Source: Caryophanales bacterium UBA1709 (GTDB taxonomy: Bacteria > Bacillota_I > Bacilli_A > RFN20 > UBA1709). From it: a DNA stretch of 8,271 nucleotides. The translations under genes were made by a program, and so were the position numbers. The notes under the pieces were generated by a model that was given only the letters and a program-made list of their open reading frames with translations, had not been told where the DNA came from and made no database searches. Each line of letters starts with the position of its first letter. The first letter of the stretch is position 1. This document shows positions 1 to 6,185 of the stretch, piece after piece. The stretch covers positions 8,703-16,973 of the forward strand of contig DCJD01000022.1 of NCBI GenBank assembly GCA_002317215.1. The letters run 5' to 3'.

Positions 1-1
1 C

Positions 2-52
2 AATATTAACGATCTTCCTGAAACCTGTCTTGAATGTCATATAACAAATTAA
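2..52 (+). CDS. 3' end of an unidentified upstream gene (partial)
   Basis: Sixteen codons in the frame starting at base 2 read NINDLPETCLECHITN and end at TAA (50-52), 8 bases before a strong rightward terminator hairpin. A gene must end about here to account for that terminator. The tail has a CxxC pair (CLEC) but is too short to assign a family. The neighbouring frame is also open to a TAA at 42-44, so the frame choice is inferred from the shorter distance to the terminator and the less odd peptide. No function can be given. Confidence 0.4.
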   Translation, partial: NINDLPETCLECHITN

Positions 53-60
53 TGATTCTA

Positions 61-92
61 GATGTTTCCTAAATTAGGAAACATCTTTTTTT
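61..92 (+). terminator. Rho-independent terminator of the upstream gene
   Basis: The arms GATGTTTCCT (61-70) and AGGAAACATC (76-85) are perfectly complementary around a 5-base loop and are followed by seven T (86-92). There is no matching A-run on the left, so it works mainly rightward, ending transcription of whatever gene enters from the left edge. Confidence 0.9.
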
Positions 93-139
93 ATGAAAAT
101 ACTATATTTTAATGAATATTATAATAATTATCTCTTTAT

Positions 140-167
140 TTGACATTTATATATATATATATATAAT
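140..167 (+). promoter_or_regulatory. Consensus sigma-A-type promoter for the surface-protein gene
   Basis: A perfect -35 TTGACA (140-145) and a perfect -10 TATAAT (162-167) are separated by 16 bases, most of which are alternating TA. The start of transcription is predicted near 174, giving a leader of about 50 bases before the ATG at 225. Perfect matches in both boxes suggest strong intrinsic activity, and therefore probably a regulator to restrain it (inference). Confidence 0.85.
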
Positions 168-179
168 ATCAAGTGGCTA

Positions 180-199
180 TTGAGTAATTTATTACTCAA
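180..199. promoter_or_regulatory. Perfect 20-base palindrome in the 5' leader
   Basis: The sequence TTGAGTAATTTATTACTCAA has two 9-base arms (180-188 and 191-199) around a TT centre. It lies about 6 bases downstream of the predicted transcription start and ends 12 bases before the ribosome site. It could be an operator for a dimeric repressor acting just downstream of the promoter, or a 5'-terminal mRNA hairpin that protects the transcript. The symmetry is seen directly; the role is inference. Confidence 0.55.
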
Positions 200-211
200 A
201 TTAGTATTTAT

Positions 212-217
212 AAGGAG
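212..217 (+). promoter_or_regulatory. Ribosome binding site that fixes the start at 225
   Basis: AAGGAG sits 7 bases before the ATG at 225. An in-frame TTG at 180 would give a protein 15 residues longer, but it lies inside the leader palindrome without a ribosome site, and the longer form would put extra residues ahead of a classical signal peptide. Confidence 0.85.
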
Positions 218-224
218 ATTAAAT

Positions 225-2537
225 ATGAAAAATAAAAGAAGACAATGTTTAAAATTATTAATGTCTATTTGTTTATTTAGTGTTAGTCTATTAAGTGCAT
301 TAGTTGGAACTAATGTTCAAAAGACACATGTTTATGCTGCACAAGATCATACACATGGTACACAAGGAAATGAAGATTACATTGTATTTGATCAAGCATT
401 TAGTTGTGGAACTTTAACTACTGGTAATTATGTGTTAACTAGTGATGTTACATTAACTGGTGATGTTTTTGTTGTTGAAGATAGCAACGTTAAGATTTGT
501 TTAAATGGTCATACAATTAAATTTGATGGAGCATATTCTTTCAAGACTGTATATCATACATACAATGAAGATAAGATTCCATCACTTACAATTATGGATT
601 GTAATAGTACTAATAGAGGCAAATTAGTTTCTACTAGCAATCAAACAGAACATTTATTTAAATTGAATAAATCAAATGTTAAATTTGAGAATATTGAGAT
701 TGAATCCACATATAATGATATATCATTTGTTTTTGTTGAGAATGGTCAAACTGCGGGAAACTTATCATTTAATAATTGTCATGTTAAAGTTGGGCAATAT
801 TTAGTTAAAATAGAAGGTTATCGATGGAATATCAACTTTACTGGAAAATCAAATAAAAACACTGGTGAATATGATATAGAAAGTTTAAGTTCATATTACA
901 GTGATCATTGGCCACTTTTCTATATCAAGAAAGGAACTGTAGATTTTAAAAATGTTGGTGTTTATAACGAAATCCATTCTTGTATTTTACAAACAAATAA
1001 TTCTACAGTTAACATTGATGAAAACTGTGTATTTGAAATGAATTGCTTATATACTGGTATACATTGTACAGGTAGCGATTTAAAGTTTAAGGGTAATATC
1101 TTTTATAACTCTAATCATGTTGCTACAACAGAAGAAAAGAATCAAAAAATTGATAAAAAATCTTTGATAGTAATTTCAGATGGTGCACAACTCCATATAT
1201 ATAACTCAACTATAATTAATTCTTTAGATAATTATTATTCATTGTTATTCTTATATGATGATGAAACCGATACAAGCGAATGTATCGTAGAAGAAGCATT
1301 ATCAACTAACCAAAAATTCAATATCTTCTGTGGTAATAACGCAACAGGAAATGGAGATTATATTTTAGAAGCAAGAGATGTAATCCTTGGATTTAATGAA
1401 CATAATGCTGATAAAGATTTTAAAGATTTCTTTAAATTTGCATACACTTCTTCTGACAAAGTTCCATTCTTCTTAGATATAAATAAAGAAGATGATGTAA
1501 TTAGCTTTGTTGCTGTTAATTTTACTACTCAACCAACTAGTGAAGATAAAACCGTTAAAGCCAATAAAGATGACGTCACTTATCAATGGCATAAAGCAGA
1601 AGCTAAATATGGTGTTAAACTAGAAGAAGAAGATTATGCTGAAATTCCAGAAGGTTATTCTATTGATGAAAAAGGATATTTCACATATGATACTGAAAAA
1701 GAATTCGCACCATCATACGTAAATGATATTACACAATATAATCAATTTGGTCTCTACCTTGCTGAAGGAACGTATGTGTATGACGATGAAGCTGGCACAA
1801 ATTCTGTAAGCATTAGTCTTACTGCTATGGCAAATTGGACGAAAGATTATAAATTTAAATTATATATTATTATTGGAGATCAAGAAATTGAACTATCAGA
1901 TGAATATTCCGATGATTTTGATGCAATGTATGAAGATGGATATATTAAACCATATGCTTCACCAACAGGGACAAATCTTAATATATATAGTTTCCATATA
2001 TCCTACTTAATAAATGATCCTTCTAGTCCATTCTATAGTTTATCTCAAAACCCAAATTATAAAGTTAAATTAGTCGTTGAAGAAGATATTCCTTGGTATG
2101 TCTTCACCAAAGAATATCTAGATCAGTTTACACTTTATTCATTACAATTATTTGAAGGTGCTAAATTCTATTTAGGATATGATAGTATCAATATTAAAGA
2201 AGCAATAGAAGGAGAAACAAGTGCAACATTAAAAACTAATGCAGCTGGACAATATGCTTGTGTTGTAACTCGTGATAATTTATCTATCTCTTCTGATATT
2301 TTAACTATTGAAGTAGATGGTATTAATACTACAAATCCTATTGATAATACTGGTTCAAATAACCATTTATCATTTGGTGCAATTCTATTAATTATTATTC
2401 TAATATTAGTCTTATTATATATTGTTCAATTTATCTTATGGAAGATTGAATATGATAAAAAACAAGATGATAGAAAATTAGAATTCTTAGATATAGTAAA
2501 TAAACCAATTAATAATTTATTATTTAATAGAGAATAA
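225..2537 (+). CDS. Large secreted, membrane-anchored surface protein (beta-helix-like plus Ig-like)
   Basis: The 770-residue product starts with a Sec signal peptide: basic MKNKRR, a hydrophobic core at about 9-28, and a likely cleavage after VYA (36-38). Residues 55-98 match a pattern common in gut Bacillota surface proteins, GTLTTGNYVLTSDVTLTGD followed by ICLNGHTI, which opens a right-handed beta-helix-like region running to about 430. A segment from about 433 (TTQPT, then TYQWHK at 452-457) and another at 659-690 (EGETSATLKTNAAGQYACVV) look like the two halves of one bacterial Ig-like domain, separated by about 200 residues. A transmembrane helix (718-739) and a charged 31-residue tail follow, with no LPxTG sorting motif. 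The protein is therefore expected to sit in the membrane with its body outside. Its ligand is unknown; adhesion or glycan contact is a guess. It has its own promoter and terminator, so it is monocistronic. Confidence 0.88.
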   Translation: MKNKRRQCLKLLMSICLFSVSLLSALVGTNVQKTHVYAAQDHTHGTQGNEDYIVFDQAFSCGTLTTGNYVLTSDVTLTGDVFVVEDSNVKICLNGHTIKFDGAYSFKTVYHTYNEDKIPSLTIMDCNSTNRGKLVSTSNQTEHLFKLNKSNVKFENIEIESTYNDISFVFVENGQTAGNLSFNNCHVKVGQYLVKIEGYRWNINFTGKSNKNTGEYDIESLSSYYSDHWPLFYIKKGTVDFKNVGVYNEIHSCILQTNNSTVNIDENCVFEMNCLYTGIHCTGSDLKFKGNIFYNSNHVATTEEKNQKIDKKSLIVISDGAQLHIYNSTIINSLDNYYSLLFLYDDETDTSECIVEEALSTNQKFNIFCGNNATGNGDYILEARDVILGFNEHNADKDFKDFFKFAYTSSDKVPFFLDINKEDDVISFVAVNFTTQPTSEDKTVKANKDDVTYQWHKAEAKYGVKLEEEDYAEIPEGYSIDEKGYFTYDTEKEFAPSYVNDITQYNQFGLYLAEGTYVYDDEAGTNSVSISLTAMANWTKDYKFKLYIIIGDQEIELSDEYSDDFDAMYEDGYIKPYASPTGTNLNIYSFHISYLINDPSSPFYSLSQNPNYKVKLVVEEDIPWYVFTKEYLDQFTLYSLQLFEGAKFYLGYDSINIKEAIEGETSATLKTNAAGQYACVVTRDNLSISSDILTIEVDGINTTNPIDNTGSNNHLSFGAILLIIILILVLLYIVQFILWKIEYDKKQDDRKLEFLDIVNKPINNLLFNRE

Positions 2538-2544
2538 GACTTAT

Positions 2545-2582
2545 AAAATAGAAACTAAGTAAATTAGTTTCTATTTTTTTTT
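2545..2582 (+). terminator. Rho-independent terminator of the surface-protein gene
   Basis: Arms 2545-2558 and 2564-2577 pair over 14 bases around the loop GTAAA. The A-run and T-run are part of the stem, and T continues to 2582. It begins 8 bases after the TAA stop. Confidence 0.9.
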
Positions 2583-2629
2583 ATTTAAATACTATTGAAT
2601 AAATTTCAATATATACAAATATAAAAATA

Positions 2630-2638
2630 TGCTAATAT
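2630..2638 (+). promoter_or_regulatory. Extended -10 promoter for the acyltransferase gene
   Basis: TGCTAATAT forms a TGn extension plus a -10-like TAATAT (2633-2638). No good -35 is present at the expected distance, which fits an extended -10 promoter. Transcription would start near 2645, leaving a leader of about 19 bases that still contains the AGAGGA ribosome site at 2652-2657. Confidence 0.45.
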
Positions 2639-2663
2639 ATTATTTGGAAAAAGAGGAATAGAT

Positions 2664-3911
2664 ATGGAAAAATTTGATTTTGCTACTCCCCCAAAGAAAG
2701 TTAAATGGTTTTTAAAACCAATCATTAATTTAATAGTTAATCCTAAAATTAAGAAAGTTAAACCAGATATTACATATATTGGTACCGAGAATATTAAAGG
2801 ACCATTTTTACTACTAGCTAATCATAATGCTTTTTTAGATTTTATAGTTGCCGAACACGTCTTAAAAGATAACGAGGCTAATTATGTAGTTGCTATTGAT
2901 GGGTTTTTAAATAGAAAATGGTTATTACAAAATGTTGGTTGTATTGCCAAAAGAAAATTCACTATGGATTTTATGCTTATTAAGAATTTAAAACATGCCA
3001 TTAAAATGGGCAATGTTGCTGCTATTTATCCAGAAGCTAGATATAGTTTGTGTGGTACTACTGCTTTACTTCCTAAATCTATTGGAAAGTTAGCAAAATT
3101 ATTAGATGTTCCAGTTGTTACATTAATTTGTCATGGTCATCATATTAACTCACCATTCTGGAATAGTTCACATGAAAGAAATGTAAAACCACAAGAAACA
3201 TATAAACTTTTATTAACACAAGAAGAACTTAGAAACCTAGATGTTGATCAAATAAACGAAAGAATTGTAGAAGAATTTCAATATGATGATTTCAAATGGC
3301 AATTAGATAATAAGATTGAAGTTAATGAAGAAAATAGAGCCGAAGGATTACACAGGGTATTATATAAATGCCCAGTATGTAATGATGAGTTTTCAATGAC
3401 TTCATATGGATCACATTTAAAATGTTGCAAATGTAATAGCGAGTGGGAAATGAATAAATATGGTCAATTAGAAAGTTCCACTAAAACATTTACTCATATT
3501 CCTTCTTGGTATGAATGGGAAAGAAAATGTGTAAGAGAAGAGATCAAGAACAATTCTTATTCTTCATCCTTGCTTGATTGTACTATTGATTCTATTCCAA
3601 ATGATAAGTTTATTCATTTAGGTAAAGGTAAAATGATCCATGATATGAATGGATTTAAACTATATACCAAAGATTATGATGGTAATGAACTAGTAGTAGA
3701 AAGAAAGATAAGTGAAATGTATTCTTTGCACATTGAATATCAATATCTATTCAAACATGGTGATTGTGTAGACTTAAATACTGAACAAGATACATATTAT
3801 ATCTATCCAGAAGGTAAATTTAATGTTACTAAGATGGCACTTGCTACTGAAGAACTATACTTTAATGAACTAGAACAAAAAGGTATTAAAATACAAAAAG
3901 GATTAGCATAA
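2664..3911 (+). CDS. PlsC-like phospholipid acyltransferase with zinc ribbon and extra C-terminal domain
   Basis: The N-terminal half of this 415-residue protein has the marks of the glycerolipid acyltransferase (PlsC) family. These are the catalytic NHNAFLD (HX4D; His54, Asp59), VGCIAKRKF at 91-99, the block III equivalent YPEARYS (122-128) in place of FPEGTRS, and a DVPVV strand (148-152). By family knowledge such enzymes move an acyl chain to lysophosphatidic acid or a related lysolipid at the inner face of the membrane. Unlike a plain PlsC (about 200-250 residues), it continues with a zinc ribbon (CPVC 236-239, CKC with CxxC 254-257) and about 150 further residues of unknown function. No transmembrane helix is clear; the basic N-terminus (KKVKWFLKPIINLIV) may associate with the membrane. 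Start ATG 2664 has AGAGGA 6 bases upstream. The exact acceptor cannot be told from sequence. Confidence 0.85.
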   Translation: MEKFDFATPPKKVKWFLKPIINLIVNPKIKKVKPDITYIGTENIKGPFLLLANHNAFLDFIVAEHVLKDNEANYVVAIDGFLNRKWLLQNVGCIAKRKFTMDFMLIKNLKHAIKMGNVAAIYPEARYSLCGTTALLPKSIGKLAKLLDVPVVTLICHGHHINSPFWNSSHERNVKPQETYKLLLTQEELRNLDVDQINERIVEEFQYDDFKWQLDNKIEVNEENRAEGLHRVLYKCPVCNDEFSMTSYGSHLKCCKCNSEWEMNKYGQLESSTKTFTHIPSWYEWERKCVREEIKNNSYSSSLLDCTIDSIPNDKFIHLGKGKMIHDMNGFKLYTKDYDGNELVVERKISEMYSLHIEYQYLFKHGDCVDLNTEQDTYYIYPEGKFNVTKMALATEELYFNELEQKGIKIQKGLA

Positions 3912-3939
3912 AAAACAGAAGATATATTCTTCTGTTTTT
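3911..3939. terminator. Bidirectional terminator between convergent genes
   Basis: AAAAACAGAAGA (3911-3922) pairs with TCTTCTGTTTTT (3928-3939) around the loop TATAT. Its first base is the last base of the acyltransferase stop codon, and its right end overlaps the stop codon of the leftward gene (3938-3940). A-runs and T-runs on both sides let it work for both strands. Confidence 0.88.
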
Positions 3940-4630
3940 ATTTATTCTTAATATATGTTTTATATAAGAGATAATTCCCATACATAATAATGCTTAATCC
4001 TAATGTATATAGTATTAAGTTTGTATATGGATTAATAAATAATTTATATCCATATATATTACATAAATCATTTAATGCTAATCCAAAGAAAGACCTATTA
4101 AATATTAAATTAATAATAACTATTAGTAATATTAAACATAATATAAATATATAGCTATATATAAAATCTTTCTTTGATAATTTAACTATATTATTTTTAA
4201 TAATATAGTATGTTAATAAAAAGAATGTTGCATGACTATATACATCAGTATAGATAAAGTTATATGAAGGAAAACTTTGTATTAGACATAAAAAACTAGT
4301 AAAGAATGCTGCTATTAGCATTGCTATCCAAAACATTATAAAGAATTTATATAGTATATGTTTATATTTAGATGATAAAAAGATTGATATAAAGACTAAT
4401 GTAAATAAAAACGGAGAAACATTGGATATTGGATATACAAATTGCATATTATATCCAAAAGCAGGTTTTATACTAAATAAGATAGTTAGGATATATGCGA
4501 TAACAATAATTAGTGATAGTAGGAATAATATTAAATTATCATTTAAGTTTTTACATTTATTAAAAATATATAATCCTAAGATTATATATATTATTCCTAC
4601 TATCATATTAATTAAATACATTAGATTCAT
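3938..4630 (-). CDS. Multi-pass integral membrane protein, family uncertain (possibly YwaF/TMEM164-like)
   Basis: The 230-residue protein is almost entirely hydrophobic, with about seven predicted membrane spans (near 5-24, 32-53, 65-87, 93-117, 130-147, 160-181 and 200-222). Loop features include YPISNVSPF (66-74), the segment YTDVYSHATFF (127-137) and ALNDLCNIYG. The length, the seven spans and the histidine at the start of the fifth span recall the YwaF (TIGR02206) family, but the similarity is weak and no function follows from it. Start ATG 4630 is supported by TCCTT on the plus strand at 4638-4642 (AAGGA on the coding strand), 7 bases upstream. The gene uses many ATA isoleucine codons, as does its divergent neighbour. 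It ends in the shared terminator with the acyltransferase gene. Confidence 0.8.
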   Translation of the reverse strand: MNLMYLINMIVGIIYIILGLYIFNKCKNLNDNLILFLLSLIIVIAYILTILFSIKPAFGYNMQFVYPISNVSPFLFTLVFISIFLSSKYKHILYKFFIMFWIAMLIAAFFTSFLCLIQSFPSYNFIYTDVYSHATFFLLTYYIIKNNIVKLSKKDFIYSYIFILCLILLIVIINLIFNRSFFGLALNDLCNIYGYKLFINPYTNLILYTLGLSIIMYGNYLLYKTYIKNK

Positions 4631-4645
4631 AAAAATATCCTTTTT

Positions 4646-4698
4646 ATTATAACATAAGACTAAAAAGTTAGGAAAAGCATAAGGGAATTTGCTACAAT
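4646..4698. promoter_or_regulatory. Back-to-back extended -10 promoters of two divergent membrane genes
   Basis: On the minus strand TGTTATAAT (TATAAT at 4651-4646) faces the leftward gene. On the plus strand TGCTACAAT (TACAAT at 4693-4698) faces the rightward gene. Neither has a good -35 and both -35 zones would fall on the same bases, about 4669-4675. Predicted starts are near 4639 and 4705, only about 10 bases before the respective ATG codons, so the leaders would be very short and the leftward ribosome site might be partly outside its transcript. The boxes are seen; the starts are inferred. Confidence 0.4.
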
Positions 4699-4714
4699 TA
4701 TTAGGGTGATTATT

Positions 4715-5776
4715 ATGAGTAAATTATTTAGTAAAGAAAAGATTAATACTAAAAGACAAATAGAAGTAGATTTATTAAGAGGTTTTACAACTCTTATTTT
4801 AATTGTTTGTCATGTTGGTTTATATTTAGGCCCATCTGATTGTATACCTTTATATGTGTTTGCAGATATTATAGGTAGTGAGTGTGGAGCACCAGTATTT
4901 ATGACTATGATGGGTATAAGTATTGTATATAGTAAACATAATAATCCTAAAGATTTATTAATTAGAGGGATTAAACTATTTATTCTTGGTTATATTATTA
5001 GTTTTGTTAGAACTTTATTACCGCGTTTTATATTAGGCAATATTGATGAATGGACAAGTATAGAAAGCTTTTTTGTTGTTGATATAATGCAATTTGCTGG
5101 TTTATCTTTTATTGTTTTAAGTTTATTTAAGAAATTAAGATTACCTTGTTATATATCTTTGATTATATCTTTAGTATTAGTATTTATATGTCAATTTATT
5201 ATAGATAGTGGATATCCAAGTGAGATAATAACAATACCTAGTTATTTCTTAAATCTATTAGTACCAATAACTTATTGGTCTTGTTTCCCATTTATGATTT
5301 GGTTTTTCTTCCCTTGTTTTGGTTTATGTCTTGGGGAATTATTAATTAGATGCAAAGATAAAGATAAGCTATATACAATATATCTAATAATAGGATTAGT
5401 AGGTGTTATTATAACATATGGATCATTTATATATTTGTATCCATATTACACTTCCTATTATTATGGGGATAATTTCTATTATATGGGTGTATTTAACATC
5501 TTGATGAATGGATTAATTATTATGTTTGTGTTATCTATTTGGTATTTGATTAGTAAGATAATACCTAATGTTCTAAAGAAATATCTAGTATTCTTATCTA
5601 AAAACTTAACAGTATATTATGCCTTATCATGGGTATATGTTGGTTTGCTTATTCATTTAGTATCATATTATGCTATATCAATAACATTAATACAAAATAT
5701 AATATTAATGATTCTTGGTATAGTATTATGTTCATTATTAACAATAGTATTTAATAAAATAAAAAGATCTCATTAG
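4715..5776 (+). CDS. Multi-pass membrane acyltransferase-like protein (HGSNAT/DUF1624 or acyltransferase-3 type)
   Basis: The 353-residue polytopic protein has about ten membrane spans. The N-terminal motif RQIEVDLLRGF (14-24) followed by a histidine in the first span (His33), then GAPVFMTMMGIS (58-69), matches the signature of membrane O- or N-acyltransferases. In these families the histidine is thought to take part in acyl transfer to cell-envelope sugars. SKNLTVYYALSW (295-306) resembles the late helix motif of the DUF1624/HGSNAT group. The substrate is not predictable. Start ATG 4715 is preferred over an in-frame GTG at 4706: the GTG lies within AGGGTGAT (4703-4710), which matches the extended anti-Shine-Dalgarno complement GGTGAT and sits 4 bases before the ATG. 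The gene is divergent from the smaller membrane gene and may be co-regulated with it. Its TAG stop lies within its terminator stem-loop. Confidence 0.75.
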   Translation: MSKLFSKEKINTKRQIEVDLLRGFTTLILIVCHVGLYLGPSDCIPLYVFADIIGSECGAPVFMTMMGISIVYSKHNNPKDLLIRGIKLFILGYIISFVRTLLPRFILGNIDEWTSIESFFVVDIMQFAGLSFIVLSLFKKLRLPCYISLIISLVLVFICQFIIDSGYPSEIITIPSYFLNLLVPITYWSCFPFMIWFFFPCFGLCLGELLIRCKDKDKLYTIYLIIGLVGVIITYGSFIYLYPYYTSYYYGDNFYYMGVFNILMNGLIIMFVLSIWYLISKIIPNVLKKYLVFLSKNLTVYYALSWVYVGLLIHLVSYYAISITLIQNIILMILGIVLCSLLTIVFNKIKRSH

Positions 5777-5786
5777 GGATCTTTTT
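5761..5786. terminator. Terminator overlapping the membrane acyltransferase stop codon
   Basis: AAAAAGATCTC (5761-5771) pairs with GGGATCTTTTT (5776-5786) with one G-T wobble, closing on the loop ATTA. The TAG stop (5774-5776) spans the loop and the first stem base. The flanking A-run and T-run could also end leftward transcription of the RhuM remnant. Confidence 0.8.
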
Positions 5787-5788
5787 CT

Positions 5789-6064
5789 TTATAATAAACT
5801 AAAGATGATACCCCTTTTAGAATTTACTCTATATCTAACTGAAATAATCATATCTAGATTATAAATCTTAATCGAACGTTTAACTTGTCTTGATACTTTA
5901 AGTTGAACTTGTGCGTTTTCCGCACACGTTGAATCCAAATCTAGTTCCCCATCATTATAAACATTTGAAATATGTCTTACTATTCTAGTTCTATCAACAT
6001 CAAATAATAAATTCATCTCGTCTTGTGCAATCCATACAGTCTCATTTTCTTTATCCTCCCTACT
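5789..6064 (-). pseudogene. RhuM-family gene remnant, truncated at both ends
   Basis: The reading frame gives ETVWIAQDEMNLLFDVDRT, then IVRHISNVYNDGELD, STCAENAQVQ and finally YNLDMIISVRYRVNSKRGIIF. This is the conserved N-terminal core of the RhuM (virulence RhuM / DNA-binding-like) family, normally over 300 residues. The frame is open upstream only to a TAA at 6067-6065 and has no start codon before ETVW. The first in-frame ATG (6016) falls inside the conserved motif and lacks a ribosome site. At the other end it stops right after RGIIF, where the family continues with RRWA and several hundred residues. The usual glycine before YRVNS is arginine. RhuM genes are accessory genes often carried on mobile or pathogenicity elements, so this is probably a decayed trace of a past acquisition (inference). 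Confidence 0.85.
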
Positions 6065-6125
6065 TTATTTTTTTATAATAGCAGTTTCTAAAATCCTATA
6101 AAGTAGACCATAATCGACATTTTAT

Positions 6126-6153
6126 TTGATTATTTAAATAAACAATATATAAT
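6126..6153 (+). promoter_or_regulatory. Promoter of the perR-rubrerythrin operon
   Basis: A -35 TTGATT (6126-6131) and a perfect -10 TATAAT (6148-6153) are spaced by 16 bases. Transcription should start near 6160, inside the palindromic operator at 6157-6173, which would allow a bound repressor to block initiation. Confidence 0.75.
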
Positions 6154-6156
6154 AAA

Positions 6157-6173
6157 TTTAGAATCATTCTAAA
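6157..6173. promoter_or_regulatory. PerR-type operator (Per box)
   Basis: TTTAGAATCATTCTAAA is a perfect 8-1-8 inverted repeat. Its inner 15 bases, TTAGAATCATTCTAA, differ from the Bacillus PerR consensus TTATAATNATTATAA by one symmetrical change per arm. It covers the predicted transcription start and touches the AAGGAG ribosome site (6174-6179) of the PerR-like gene, so binding of the encoded repressor would shut off its own operon (inference). Confidence 0.8.
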
Positions 6174-6185
6174 AAGGAGCAATAG

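Noticed and set aside
14..28. LPETC in the left-edge fragment as a sortase motif
   Set aside because: No hydrophobic segment or basic tail follows; the frame stops within eight codons.
148..165. Alternating TA run as a phase-variable simple repeat
   Set aside because: It sits exactly in the 16-base promoter spacer. Length variation there could in principle tune expression, but a run this short in AT-rich DNA is weak evidence by itself.
180..224. TTG start giving a 15-residue longer surface protein
   Set aside because: No ribosome site precedes it, it lies within the leader palindrome, and ATG 225 has AAGGAG at ideal spacing followed by a standard signal peptide.
2594..2610. Small inverted repeat ATTGAA/TTCAAT upstream of the acyltransferase gene
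   Set aside because: Six-base arms without T-run or link to a promoter box at proper spacing; expected by chance at this base composition.
4422..4652. Plus-strand open frame of 76 codons
   Set aside because: It lies opposite the 230-residue membrane gene, which has the ribosome site, a terminator and coherent membrane spans. The plus-strand frame has no initiation signal or protein-like features.
5789..6016. Intact small 75-residue protein starting at ATG 6016
   Set aside because: RhuM homology continues upstream of this ATG without a start codon, no ribosome site is present, and the C-terminus breaks off within a conserved motif. A pseudogene explains it better.
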